Positions 44,690 to 53,483 are shown, numbered from the stretch's first letter. The stretch is 64,000 nucleotides of DNA from Natrinema gelatinilyticum (GCF_024266705.1 NZ_CP100756.1:558001-622000); one strand, 5' to 3'. The notes: generated by a model not told the origin, from the letters alone. Numbers and translations: made by a program.

Positions 44690-46249
44690 ATGACAAACGA
44701 CACGACGAGACGATCACGAGCTACGACACTCATTATGACCTGTATGGTCGCCTTTGCCATGATAGCTGCCGGCGTTCCGGCAGCTACCGCAGGTGGCGAC
44801 GGCGATCTGGAGAACGGAACGGTACATGCCCTCAACGACGGCGAGGAGCTGTATCTGGTCTTCGGCGCGGACCTCGGCGATATGTCGCTTGAGGAGTACG
44901 TCGACCAGCACGCGAGCGGCTCGGCCGATTCCGCGGCCGAAGTCATCCAGTACCAGGACGTCGATCAGGTCAACATCAACGAGCAAGGCTCCGCGGTGTC
45001 GATAGCGATCGACGGCGGTGACGCCACCGCGATTCAGGAATCGAACCAGTACAACGACAACCAACAGAACGGTGAGGCCACGGCCGAGAGCATCGACGCT
45101 CGAAGCGCCAAGACCCAGTTCGAGAACGTTGGAACCGTCAACATCATCATCGGTGACGGCGGCGACCAGCAGTTCGACGGCTGGGGCGTCAAGGACAAGA
45201 AGGGAGACGGTGAGACCATCACGCAGGAAGCCGTCGCCTCCGTAACACAGTCCCAGGAGGTCGCGCAGGCCAACTTCAACAACCAGAGTACCGCCTTCGC
45301 CCTCGCCGTCGACGACAGCGAGGCGACCGCCCTCCAGCAGTCCTACCAGCGCAACGAGAACCTGCAGGAAGGGCACGCGAACGCGTCCAACGTCTACCTC
45401 GGGGACGGCAAATTCGGTCACAAGAAGGACAAGTCGGGCGATAACGGTCCGTCTGCCAGCCAGAGCGCCGAGGCGTCGGTCACGCAGCAACAGGACGTCG
45501 AACAGGCGAACGTCAACGAGCAGGACGGTGCCGTCGCCATCGCGGTCGGCGAGGGAAGCACCGCCACGGCGATTCAGTTCACCGACCAGAGCAACCTCAA
45601 CGAGCAAATCGCCAGCGCAAGCGCATCGAACCTCCTGGCGTCCAGTCCCGGCATGAACGTCGCGACCGCAGGCGACGTCAGCGGCGAAGTCCTCTCCCAA
45701 AAGGACGGCATGACCAAGCCGGACAAGAAGAGCAAGAAAGACGGCGTCGAGCAGACCGCGACCGCCGGCGTGGCTCAGGAGCAGGGCGTCGAACAGATGA
45801 ACATCAACCTGCAGAACAACGCCATAGCGATCGCACAGGACAGTAGCGAAGCTACCGCTGTCCAGCTTGCGTACCAGACGAACTACAACGCACAGGTCGC
45901 CTACGCCAGCGCGCTCAACGTCTACGCGAGTCCGGGCTACGTCACTGACGACGTCAGCCGAACCTCGAGTACGACGGTGACCGTCGACGGTAACTCGGGC
46001 ATGTCGAACCCCGGCATGTCGTACGACTACGCGTCCGAGGCGACGCAGACGAACGACGTCGATCAGCAGGCAAGCGCCGCGATCGAACAGGCACAGTTCG
46101 TCACCCAGCAGAACATCAACGAGCAGCACACTTCCGTCGCAATCGCCGAAGACGGTGGAAGTGCGAGCAGCTCGCAAGTGACCCTCCAAGAGAACGAAAA
46201 CGTGCAGCTCACGTCCGTCTCTTCGGCAAACGTCTGGGTCGGCGCGTAA
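44690..46249 (+). CDS. Secreted five-repeat Gln/Asn-ladder protein (curlin-like pattern)
   Basis: A 519-residue exported protein with a signal peptide (LIMTCMVAFAMIAAGVPAAT). Five repeats of about 54 residues start near 81, 180, 260, 356 and 460. Each has Q-x-Q-x-V-x-Q-x-N-x-N (QYQDVDQVNIN, QSQEVAQANFN, QQQDVEQANVN, QEQGVEQMNIN, QAQFVTQQNIN), an A-x-A-I-A strand, then A-T-A-x-Q...Q-x-N-x-N-x-Q and A-S/N-N. Spacing of Gln and Asn recalls curlin repeats. Linkers between repeats are lysine-rich (KDKKGDGE, KKDKSGD, KPDKKSKKDG), odd for a halophile. The four small neighbours share the repeat. A fibre-forming or matrix protein is inferred; it could instead be a beta-solenoid adhesin. Confidence 0.88.
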   Translation: MTNDTTRRSRATTLIMTCMVAFAMIAAGVPAATAGGDGDLENGTVHALNDGEELYLVFGADLGDMSLEEYVDQHASGSADSAAEVIQYQDVDQVNINEQGSAVSIAIDGGDATAIQESNQYNDNQQNGEATAESIDARSAKTQFENVGTVNIIIGDGGDQQFDGWGVKDKKGDGETITQEAVASVTQSQEVAQANFNNQSTAFALAVDDSEATALQQSYQRNENLQEGHANASNVYLGDGKFGHKKDKSGDNGPSASQSAEASVTQQQDVEQANVNEQDGAVAIAVGEGSTATAIQFTDQSNLNEQIASASASNLLASSPGMNVATAGDVSGEVLSQKDGMTKPDKKSKKDGVEQTATAGVAQEQGVEQMNINLQNNAIAIAQDSSEATAVQLAYQTNYNAQVAYASALNVYASPGYVTDDVSRTSSTTVTVDGNSGMSNPGMSYDYASEATQTNDVDQQASAAIEQAQFVTQQNINEQHTSVAIAEDGGSASSSQVTLQENENVQLTSVSSANVWVGA

Positions 46250-46263
46250 TTCCAATTCGTCAC

Positions 46264-46310
46264 ACGGTCGGTTTTCGACCGACGTGACCGACAGTTTCCG
46301 TTTCTTTTTT
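46264..46310 (+). terminator. Hairpin plus T-run after the five-repeat gene
   Basis: GTCGGTTTTCGACCGAC forms a stem directly downstream of the stop codon, and a T-rich stretch (TTTCTTTTTT) follows at 46301-46310. This is a likely end of transcription for the secreted-protein gene. Confidence 0.55.
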
Positions 46311-46567
46311 CCACCCCGTTCCCACTGGAATGTGTCGTATCTCGGTGTGTTGCCCCACGAGCAGTGGGCTATCCGGTTTTGGCACCTCGAACGGAGCGGT
46401 CCCCAGAGCGGTTCTCCTCGAATACTGCCCCTCGAACCTGTTGGCGTTGACTACGCTGCCGCCCGACCCTGGTTTGCCGGGTCGAAACCGCCGCCGTATC
46501 CGGCACACCGACTCGCAGCCGGCGGAATCCGTTCCGGCGTCGGCGACCGGGGCGACACTCGAGACGA
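46311..46567. other. Gap between convergent genes
   Basis: About 260 nt between the five-repeat gene and the RuvC-fold gene. I see no gene, repeat or further hairpin. Confidence 0.45.
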
Positions 46568-47347
46568 CTACGACTCGTCGGAATGGTCCGTGTTAGTCGA
46601 CTCGGTCGTCGAGCCGTCGCCGTCGTCTCGATGTTCGACGAGCGCTTCGTCGATGGTCAACTCGCCGGCAGCGACCCGACGGGCCAGAACCTCGTCGATC
46701 GCCCGATTCCCGTCGCTCTGTTCGCGCGACCGATCTTTGATGACCTGAATCTCCCCCGCCGTCGGCTCTATCTCGCGCGCGTCGACGACCTCGCCCTCCC
46801 GGTGGGCGATGTTGACTGCGGCTAACACGTCGCCCATCCCGCGCGAACCGGTGCCGAGGTATGGTGTCGTCCCCGTTTCGTCGACGAGTTCGACCCGAAC
46901 GTCCCCGAGGTCGGTGATCAGTCTCGCGCCCTCGAGACGAGAGCCATCGCCAATCCGGACGACCGGAGACGGTGCCTCGGCGATTTCGCGCTGTATGACG
47001 TCGACGGCATCGCCGAGGGGGATCTGGAAGGCGGCGACAATCGTCTCGCCGGAGAGAACGGCGATTCCGGGTTTCCGACCCGGATCGACGCCGATTATCG
47101 TCCGACCATCGCCCCCGCGAATCGCCGCCAGGGCCCGATCGACTGCGCGTCGGGGGTCGTCGGGAGCCGCAACGATCGTCGTCACGCCAGGGAAGGAGTC
47201 GGCGTGGTCGGTTCCGGTGACGACCACGGTCGTCCGTTCGGGCAGCTCCTCGTCCGGCTCGACGGTCGTAAACGTCGTCCCGCGATCGCGGAGCTCGTTG
47301 ACGACGCCGTGGTACACTTCGAAATCTGACGTGGCGACGACGATCAC
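46568..47347 (-). CDS. RuvC/RNase H-fold-like conserved protein
   Basis: A 259-residue acidic protein. The N-terminal 90 residues form an alpha/beta domain (MIVVATSDFEVYHGVVNELR, TTVVVTGTDHADSFPGVTTI). The central part has GRTIIGVDPGRKPGIAVLSG, the first strand of an RNase H/RuvC-type fold with its Asp, and later VRIGDGSRLEGARLITDLGD and GMGDVLAAVNIAHREG with a possible second Asp. It may be a nuclease of the Holliday-junction resolvase superfamily or an inactive relative. The C-terminal tail is acidic and disordered. No close family name is recalled. Confidence 0.75.
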   Translation of the reverse strand: MIVVATSDFEVYHGVVNELRDRGTTFTTVEPDEELPERTTVVVTGTDHADSFPGVTTIVAAPDDPRRAVDRALAAIRGGDGRTIIGVDPGRKPGIAVLSGETIVAAFQIPLGDAVDVIQREIAEAPSPVVRIGDGSRLEGARLITDLGDVRVELVDETGTTPYLGTGSRGMGDVLAAVNIAHREGEVVDAREIEPTAGEIQVIKDRSREQSDGNRAIDEVLARRVAAGELTIDEALVEHRDDGDGSTTESTNTDHSDES

Positions 47348-47512
47348 GAGATGAGCTTCGCGTCCGCGACGAATAAACGTACGCGAACGCCGTTCCGTCC
47401 CTCAGAGCTCGCCACGCTTCTCTCGAGCAGCGCAGCCCACTCGAAGCTCATTACCGGGCCGCTTCTCGCCAGGGTGGCGGTTCGTCCATCACTTTAAATT
47501 AGCTGTAATTGA
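47348..47512. other. Short gap before the deleted tnpB element
   Basis: No gene. The AT-rich stretch TTTAAATTAG (47493-47502) just outside the element's left end is the only notable feature. Confidence 0.4.
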
Positions 47513-47985
47513 GGGCGCTCAGCCCCCTTCTGCTCACGGCGACGCCGTTCGCATGGTCAGCGGGACCGACGGTCCCGCGCTATCCGCAGCGAACGAAGCG
47601 AGCAGGGAGGGGATACAGCGCCCGCACGTCTTGTTTTCGTGTGAATCGGCACCCTTATTATCCCTTCGGTCGAAGATGAGAATAAGATGCTCACCACGCT
47701 TCCGGCGGTGTTCAAACGCGACAACAAGCGTGCATCGTCGGTTGTGGCCGAGTGTCCAACCGGTAGGAGTGGGACACTCCGAACCACCTGTCAAGGGAAG
47801 TCGCCTGCGGAGTCTGGAACCGTCCGCAGAACGTCAACGGCGTTCTGCCGGGCCGCACGAGACGCGGAGCGTCTTGTGGACGCTGTGGGATCTGTTCCTG
47901 CACGTTCCGACACAGAAACAGGACGCTCCGTCCGCAACAAGCGAGGGCCGGGGAGGCCCGAGCGCGGGAGGGCGGAGTAGTTCAC
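47513..47985 (+). mobile_element. Internally deleted IS1341-type element
   Basis: The left end is an imperfect palindrome (47513-47623: GGGCGCT at one side, AGCGCCC at the other, with inner CCCC...GCTC / GAGC...GGGG), the same plan as the left end of the intact tnpB element at 25491-25555. The right end is GGGCGGAGTAGTTCAC, also matching the intact element. Between them only a frame of about 97 codons (47687-47980: ECPTGRSGTLRT, KSPAESGTV) remains, resembling TnpB C-terminal tails. The nuclease core is missing. The element stops about 20 nt before the panB start codon. Confidence 0.65.
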
Positions 47986-48006
47986 TCCCGGCATCGGTGT
48001 CTACGT

Positions 48007-48834
48007 ATGTCACGTACTTCCATTCCCGACCTTCACGAGAAATATCGCGACGGGAAGCCGCTTTCCATGCTGACAGCGTACGACGCGCCGATCGCTCGCC
48101 AGATCGATCGCGGCGGTGTCGATATGATCCTCGTCGGAGACACAGCCGGAGATAACCACCTGGGGTACGACGATACGATTCCAGTCACGATGGACGAGGC
48201 CCTGTCGAACACGTCGGCTGTCGACCGTGCGGTCGAGGACGCGATGGTCATCGCAGACTTGCCGTTCGGGAGTTACGGCCAGTCGATGGAGACCTCGGTG
48301 GACAACGCGGTACGGTTTCTGAAGGAAGCGGGCGCCGACGCAGTCAAACTCGAGACGGCACCCCACGGCGAGACGACGATCGAGATCATCGACCGGTTGA
48401 CCGAACTCGGGATTCCCGTGCAAGGACACATCGGGCTGACGCCACAGCGGATGAATCAGATCGGTGGCGGCTACATTCAGGGCCGGAATCACTCGAGTTC
48501 CGCGGCCGTGGACGCGCTCGTCGAAACCGCCGAGCGTCTCGAGGCTGCCGGCGTGTTCGCGGTCGTTCTCGAGACAGTGACGGAGGAAACCGGCAAAGCC
48601 GTCACCGAGGCGATGGACGTTCCGACCATCGGTATCGGTGCCGGCCGATACGTCGACGGGCAGGTGCTCGTCATCACCGACATGCTGGGACTCGGCGGCG
48701 AATCGTTCACCCTCTCGAAGCAGTACGCCGACCTCGACTCGATAATCAGCGACGCCGTCGAGACGTACGTTGCAGAGGTCGATGACAGCACGTTCCCAGC
48801 CGAGGAAAACGTCTACGATCCACTCGAGGAGTGA
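48007..48834 (+). CDS. panB: 3-methyl-2-oxobutanoate hydroxymethyltransferase
   Basis: A 275-residue PanB (ketopantoate hydroxymethyltransferase), first step from 2-oxoisovalerate toward pantothenate and coenzyme A. Motifs: LSMLTAYDAPIARQIDRGGV, MILVGDTAGDNHLGYDDT, DAVKLETAP, PVQGHIGLTPQ, VPTIGIGAGRYVDGQVLV. The substrate comes from the valine pathway encoded at the left of the window. The deleted tnpB element ends about 20 nt upstream, so its native promoter may have been displaced. Confidence 0.96.
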   Translation: MSRTSIPDLHEKYRDGKPLSMLTAYDAPIARQIDRGGVDMILVGDTAGDNHLGYDDTIPVTMDEALSNTSAVDRAVEDAMVIADLPFGSYGQSMETSVDNAVRFLKEAGADAVKLETAPHGETTIEIIDRLTELGIPVQGHIGLTPQRMNQIGGGYIQGRNHSSSAAVDALVETAERLEAAGVFAVVLETVTEETGKAVTEAMDVPTIGIGAGRYVDGQVLVITDMLGLGGESFTLSKQYADLDSIISDAVETYVAEVDDSTFPAEENVYDPLEE

Positions 48835-49061
48835 GCGGATGTCCCGTCTCGCCACCTGTTTCACGATCGATTTCGACCTCACGAACGAGGTCGCCGAGTC
48901 GGGAGAGACGCGCCTCGAATTCCGTGAGCCACTCGAAAAACGCGGGCGCACTCGTCGCCCCTCGAGACCGCGGTCCCGGTGACCGCACTCGAGAAGAACG
49001 ACAGCGCACCGACCCGAGGCCGTTCCGGGGGCTTTTTGCGCGTTCCCTGCCAACTCGAATC

Positions 49062-49802
49062 GTGACAGACGAGGCGATTCCGACCGGCTGTAGCCCGGTC
49101 GACGAGTTACTCGGCGGGGGTTTCGAACGCGGGACCGTCACGCAGTTGTACGGCCCACCGGCCGCCGGCAAGACGAATCTCGCGCTGTCGGCGGCCGTTC
49201 AAACGGCGGTCGACGACGGCACTGCCGTCTACATCGACACGGAGGGCGTCTCCGTCGACCGCTTCCAGCAACTGCTCGATGCTGCAGTCGACGGCGGACC
49301 GTCACAGGAGACCGACGGCGATGCCGTCGACGCCGTCGAAGCCGTCGCCTCGAGAATCGTCGTCGAGGACGCGTTGGATTTCGAGGAGCAAGCCGAGGCG
49401 GTCCGCGACGCCGAGGAGTTCGCCGACCGTGCGGATCTGATCGTTCTCGACAGCGCGACCGGGTTCTACCGACTCGAGCGCACGGCCGACGGCGACGACG
49501 GCGAGGCGCTGCGCAGCGTCACACGGCAGGTGACCCATCTGCTCTCGCTGGCCCGCAAGTGCGATCTGGCCGTCGTCCTGACGAATCAGGTCTTCGCCGA
49601 CCCGGAATCTGATCGCACCCGAGGACTCGGCGGTAACACGCTGGAACACTGGACCGGGACGATCGTCCGCCTCGAGCGCTTTCGCGGCGGAAATCGGCGT
49701 GCGACTCTGGAGAAACACCGGTCGAAGTCCGCCGGGGAATCGGTCCAGTTCCGGATTACGGAGACCGGACTCGACGGCGATGACTCGACGACCCGCCCGT
49801 GA
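49062..49802 (+). CDS. radB: DNA repair and recombination protein RadB
   Basis: A 246-residue RecA-family paralogue found in euryarchaea; it assists RadA in homologous recombination. It starts at GTG (VTDEAIPTGCSPVDELLGGG), with Walker A YGPPAAGKTNLAL, then VYIDTEGVSVDRFQQLL, Walker B DLIVLDSATGFYRLE and LAVVLTNQVFADPES. It lacks the N-terminal HhH domain of RadA, as expected. The long in-frame extension upstream is not RadB-like and was not used. Confidence 0.95.
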   Translation: MTDEAIPTGCSPVDELLGGGFERGTVTQLYGPPAAGKTNLALSAAVQTAVDDGTAVYIDTEGVSVDRFQQLLDAAVDGGPSQETDGDAVDAVEAVASRIVVEDALDFEEQAEAVRDAEEFADRADLIVLDSATGFYRLERTADGDDGEALRSVTRQVTHLLSLARKCDLAVVLTNQVFADPESDRTRGLGGNTLEHWTGTIVRLERFRGGNRRATLEKHRSKSAGESVQFRITETGLDGDDSTTRP

Positions 49803-49989
49803 TACCGAGTTTCGATCACCGATGGTCCTGATACTGGCTTTCAACCGTCGACTGACGATTGCGAATCGGTAGAGGCAGTGGCTGTTCAGAATCCGCCGTG
49901 TCGGCCTCGCCGGGACGGACGGTGCACAGGAACCCGTCATCCCGCCGAATGCCGGACCCGTCCATCGTACTCGAGGACGAAAGGCGGCG

Positions 49990-51147
49990 CTACAATTCGT
50001 TCAGTTTCCGCAGGAGCTGTCCGCGGTACTCCTCGTCGCTGGTGACCCCTTTGAGTTCGAGGACGTTGCGCTCGAGTTTGTCCAGTGCGACGCGGAACGA
50101 GTTCTCTGCACCGTAGCCTTCGCCGGTGCCGGCGACCTGGCCCTTGTTGGTCCGCAGACGGATCTGACACTGGACCAGCGGCGTGCCACGGAGCTTTTCG
50201 TCGTGTTCGTGGAAACGGACGTGGGCGTGCATCACCTGCATATCCGCGTACTTGTCGGAGACTTCCTCGATGCTCTCGACGATCGATTCCCGGGTGATCG
50301 TATCGAGCATCGAGACGTTCGTGATCTGGACGTCCATGTGCTGCTCTTCGGTGAACGTCAACGCGCGGAGGACGTCCGTTTTCGTGATGACGCCGATGAC
50401 GACCCGATCGTCGTCGTCGGGCGTGACCATCAACCCCGCGTAATCGTCCGTGAGCATCGCTTCGACGGCCTCCTTGGCGGTCGCGTCGAGCGTCGTCGTC
50501 TCGACGGGACTGGTCATGATGTCGTAGACGGGGACGTCGAGCATCCGCTGTGTGTCGCCGACCCGATCACCGGTCGTCGTCGAGTTGCTCTTCCGGATGA
50601 CGAAGTCGGCGATGTCGTGGGTCGTGACGACGCCAGAGAGGTACCCATTCTCGTTCATAACCGGCAGTCGAGAGATGCCGTGTTCGCGCAGGAGATTGAT
50701 CGCCTTGCCGATCCCGTCGTCCTCGTCTACGGTGACCGGATCCGTCGTGTAGATGTCCTCGACGGTGAGCGCGTCGAGATTCTCGAGAACTGCCTCGAGG
50801 ATCGCGTCGTCGGTGATAACACCCCAGAGTTTGCCGTTCTCGAAGACGGGGGCGACCTTCGCGTTGCTTTCGACCAGCACACGCGCAGTCTCCCGGACGT
50901 CTTCCTCACGGGAGACCTTCGGTGCCGGCGCGTTTCGGCTGGGTTTGGTGAGCGCCGCCACCTTGGCGTCGTCCTCGACGTGAGACTGGAGGACCTCTCG
51001 CTCGCTGATGACGCCCTCGTACTCTCCATCGTTGGTGACGATGATCCCCTTGGGGTTTCCGTCTTCGAACATGGACCGAATTTTCCCCATTCGCGTGCCG
51101 ACGTCGACTTCGATAAACTCCGTGGTGGCGATATCAGCGATATTCAT
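49990..51147 (-). CDS. Four-CBS-domain protein with ribosome-hibernation-like C-terminus
   Basis: A 385-residue protein. Two Bateman modules (four CBS domains) fill the first 270 residues, e.g. GKIRSMFEDGNPKGIIVTND, GKAINLLREHGISRLPVMNE, AVEAMLTDDYAGLMVTPDDD. The last 100 residues (MDVQITNVSMLDTITRESIV, VQCQIRLRTNKGQVAGTGEG, FRVALDKLERNVLELKG) resemble S30AE/HPF ribosome-hibernation factors. CBS domains usually bind adenosine nucleotides, so this could link energy state to ribosome dormancy; that is inference. Start MNIADIATTEFIEVDV is preferred over a 124-residue non-halophilic extension. Confidence 0.85.
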   Translation of the reverse strand: MNIADIATTEFIEVDVGTRMGKIRSMFEDGNPKGIIVTNDGEYEGVISEREVLQSHVEDDAKVAALTKPSRNAPAPKVSREEDVRETARVLVESNAKVAPVFENGKLWGVITDDAILEAVLENLDALTVEDIYTTDPVTVDEDDGIGKAINLLREHGISRLPVMNENGYLSGVVTTHDIADFVIRKSNSTTTGDRVGDTQRMLDVPVYDIMTSPVETTTLDATAKEAVEAMLTDDYAGLMVTPDDDDRVVIGVITKTDVLRALTFTEEQHMDVQITNVSMLDTITRESIVESIEEVSDKYADMQVMHAHVRFHEHDEKLRGTPLVQCQIRLRTNKGQVAGTGEGYGAENSFRVALDKLERNVLELKGVTSDEEYRGQLLRKLNEL

Positions 51148-51253
51148 CTTTCCGGGCGAACGTACTGTCGCCGAGGTATTTAACATACTGCCCATTTTAT
51201 GCGGGTGGATCCAGGCGGGGGGTTTTTGACCGTGGCGTTGAAGCGGACTCGCA

Positions 51254-51577
51254 ATGTACGATATCAGCATCTTCGGCCGATACACGTACCTCGTGACCGA
51301 GATCGTGTGGGGAACCGTCGCCGCGGTCCTCCTGGGCCGAGCGAACGCCCTCCGGAAGGCAGCGGTTACCATCGTTGCACTGTACCCGATCGCATACGTC
51401 TGGGACCGGTATACCCTTTCAGTCGGCGTCTTCGACATCAAACTCAGAACCGGGATCGACGTCGCTGGCATTCCGCTCGAGGAACACCTGTTCATGGCCG
51501 TCGTCCCGGGACTCGTCATCGGTATTCACGAGACGATTTTCGGTGACGAGCCCGACAGCGCGAACGCACCGAAGTAA
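51254..51577 (+). CDS. Single-module lycopene-cyclase-domain protein
   Basis: A 107-residue membrane protein with three helices: TYLVTEIVWGTVAAVLLGRA, AAVTIVALYPIAYVWDRYTL and EHLFMAVVPGLVIGIHETIF. The PLEEHLFMAV motif is the conserved heart of the CrtYc/CrtYd and CruA-type heterodimeric lycopene cyclases, whose full proteins have two such three-helix modules. A lone module may need a partner or work as a homodimer. Haloarchaea make C50 carotenoids and retinal, so a carotenoid role is plausible but not shown. Confidence 0.75.
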   Translation: MYDISIFGRYTYLVTEIVWGTVAAVLLGRANALRKAAVTIVALYPIAYVWDRYTLSVGVFDIKLRTGIDVAGIPLEEHLFMAVVPGLVIGIHETIFGDEPDSANAPK

Positions 51578-51658
51578 CTGGCGAATCGCGCATACCGTTC
51601 TCTCATAGAGTGGAATCGGCCGCACCTCTCTTGTACTGACGGTCCAACAGTCGACTCG

Positions 51659-52408
51659 ATGCGAGACCAGCGGCCCGGGAGCGGGAAGACGGAGACGACC
51701 GCAGGCAGGAGTCCCGACCGTGCGCTGCTCCGGAGCCTGGTGAATGTCCTCTTCGCCGTCGTCCTCGTCTGTTCGCTCTTGATCGGGGCTGCGCTGTTCG
51801 CACCCCAGCTTATCGATGGGGTCGGCTTCGAGCAGCCGCCGGCACCGAGCGCTGACCCGCCGCCGGCCGGCGAGCGCGATCCTGCAGTGACCGATCCCGA
51901 CGACCCCGACAACTCGAGTTACGAAACCGACGGCGAGGCGATCAGCTCCGCGACCGTGGAGGACTTCGTCCACGCGAAAGTCAACGATCGCCGGGCTCGA
52001 CACGGCCTGGAGCCGCTCGTGTGGGACGGAACGGTCGCGTCCGTCGCACGCGCTCACAGCTCCGATATGGCTCGTCGCGACTACTTCAGCCACACGAATC
52101 CGGAGGGCGAAAGCCCCTACGAACGATTCCGTGACGTCGACGGGTACTGTCAGGGATACGGCGAAAACATCGCCAAGACCTGGATCGATCGACGGATGAG
52201 ACGACCCGGCGGCGATGGCATCGTTCGACATCGAACGGCAGAGGGACTCGCGACCGGGTTGGTCAATCAGTGGATGAACTCCACGGAGCATCGGCAGGCC
52301 ATTCTCGAGGAGGGCGACGTACCCAGGTGGGACCGGGCCGGCGTCGGCGTCTATATCACCGACGAGGGGGCCGTCTACGCGAGCCAAAACTTCTGCCACG
52401 AGTGGTAA
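51659..52408 (+). CDS. Membrane-anchored CAP (SCP/PR-1) domain protein
   Basis: A 249-residue protein with a single N-terminal membrane helix (SLVNVLFAVVLVCSLLIGAA), a proline/aspartate-rich stalk, and a CAP domain: VNDRRARHGLEPLVWDGTVA, HSSDMARRDYFSHTNPEGES, GYGENIAKTW and GLVNQWMNSTEHRQAILEEG, ending VGVYITDEGAVYASQNFCHEW. The cavity His and Glu residues are present. CAP proteins are extracellular; function in archaea is unknown. Confidence 0.9.
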   Translation: MRDQRPGSGKTETTAGRSPDRALLRSLVNVLFAVVLVCSLLIGAALFAPQLIDGVGFEQPPAPSADPPPAGERDPAVTDPDDPDNSSYETDGEAISSATVEDFVHAKVNDRRARHGLEPLVWDGTVASVARAHSSDMARRDYFSHTNPEGESPYERFRDVDGYCQGYGENIAKTWIDRRMRRPGGDGIVRHRTAEGLATGLVNQWMNSTEHRQAILEEGDVPRWDRAGVGVYITDEGAVYASQNFCHEW

Positions 52409-52549
52409 ACGGCTCCGTCACGAGCGGAGATCGACCCGGGAACCGCAATCACGTGAGATGATAGGTGCGACGAAAACGACCGTACTGGGCCGGATGCAGT
52501 AACTGCGAACGACTTACAGGTTCATGGTCTCGAGAACCGTACGTTCGGT

Positions 52550-53332
52550 ATGACCATTCCGGAGACGGCCACCGCGATTTATCGGACGTCGCGAGACCGT
52601 GATCTGACCTTTCTCGCTGCCGGATTCGCGTACTACGCATTCGTTTCGCTGATCCCGCTGATCCTGCTCGCGCTCGTGGTCGGTTCGCTGATCGGCGGTG
52701 AACAGGCCGCCCAGCAGTTGATCAGGGTGGCCGGCGACTATCTCCCAGCGGCTGGCGAGGAGTTGGTCAGTGAGGCGTTGACTACCGAATCAGGTCGCAC
52801 GGAAGCGACCGCCGTCGCGCTCGTGGTCGCCGCCTGGGGCGCGCTTAAAGTCTTTCGCGGGCTGAGCCTCGCGTTCGACATGGTCTACGACGAAGTGTCC
52901 GAAGACTCGCTCGTCGACCAGATTCGTGACGGACTCACCGTGATCGTCGCCGGCGTTGGCGCGCTCGGTCTGATGGTCGGAATCGGCGCGTTGCTCACGA
53001 TCGTCGCCGACACCCTCCCGTTCGTCAGTGCCTTGAGCTGGCTCTCGCTGTTGGTCGGACTCGTTCTCGTTTTCCTCCCCGTCTACTACGTCTTGCCGCC
53101 CGTTCCAGTCGAACTGGGCGAAATCTTTCCGGGCGCGATCTTCGCCGCCGTTGGATGGGTGATTCTGCAGTTCGGATTCCAAATCTACGCCGCGAACGCC
53201 GGCCAGTACGCGGCCTACGGCGCCGTCGGTGCCGTTCTCCTGTTCGTCACCTGGCTCTACTTCGCAGGAATTATCATCCTCGTTGGTGCCGTCCTCAACG
53301 TCGTTCGAGCACATCCTCGGCTCGCAGCATAG
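52550..53332 (+). CDS. YihY/BrkB-family membrane protein
   Basis: A 260-residue protein with about six helices: FLAAGFAYYAFVSLIPLILL, DGLTVIVAGVGALGLMVGIG, LSWLSLLVGLVLVFLPVYYV and AYGAVGAVLLFVTWLYFAG. This is the YihY/virulence factor BrkB (UPF0761) layout, once misnamed RNase BN. Function is unknown; a membrane transport or sterol/lipid role has been suggested. The region before it (52409-52549) holds nothing else. Confidence 0.88.
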   Translation: MTIPETATAIYRTSRDRDLTFLAAGFAYYAFVSLIPLILLALVVGSLIGGEQAAQQLIRVAGDYLPAAGEELVSEALTTESGRTEATAVALVVAAWGALKVFRGLSLAFDMVYDEVSEDSLVDQIRDGLTVIVAGVGALGLMVGIGALLTIVADTLPFVSALSWLSLLVGLVLVFLPVYYVLPPVPVELGEIFPGAIFAAVGWVILQFGFQIYAANAGQYAAYGAVGAVLLFVTWLYFAGIIILVGAVLNVVRAHPRLAA

Positions 53333-53483
53333 CGTCACTGCGTCGACCGTAACGTATTGTCCGTCCTTGACGATGGTCCTTTTCGCGGTAGCACGAACGA
53401 CGGTGTGAGTCGGTTTTGATGCCGGTCGACGCCCGACGACCCGCCGGGCGGGATCGAGGACGACTGCGCGACTCGAGGTTCTA

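Noticed and set aside
44714..46255. 513-codon minus-strand frame opposite the five-repeat gene
   Set aside because: Low-complexity Arg/Leu/Val shadow of the repeats; the plus-strand protein has a signal peptide and regular repeats.
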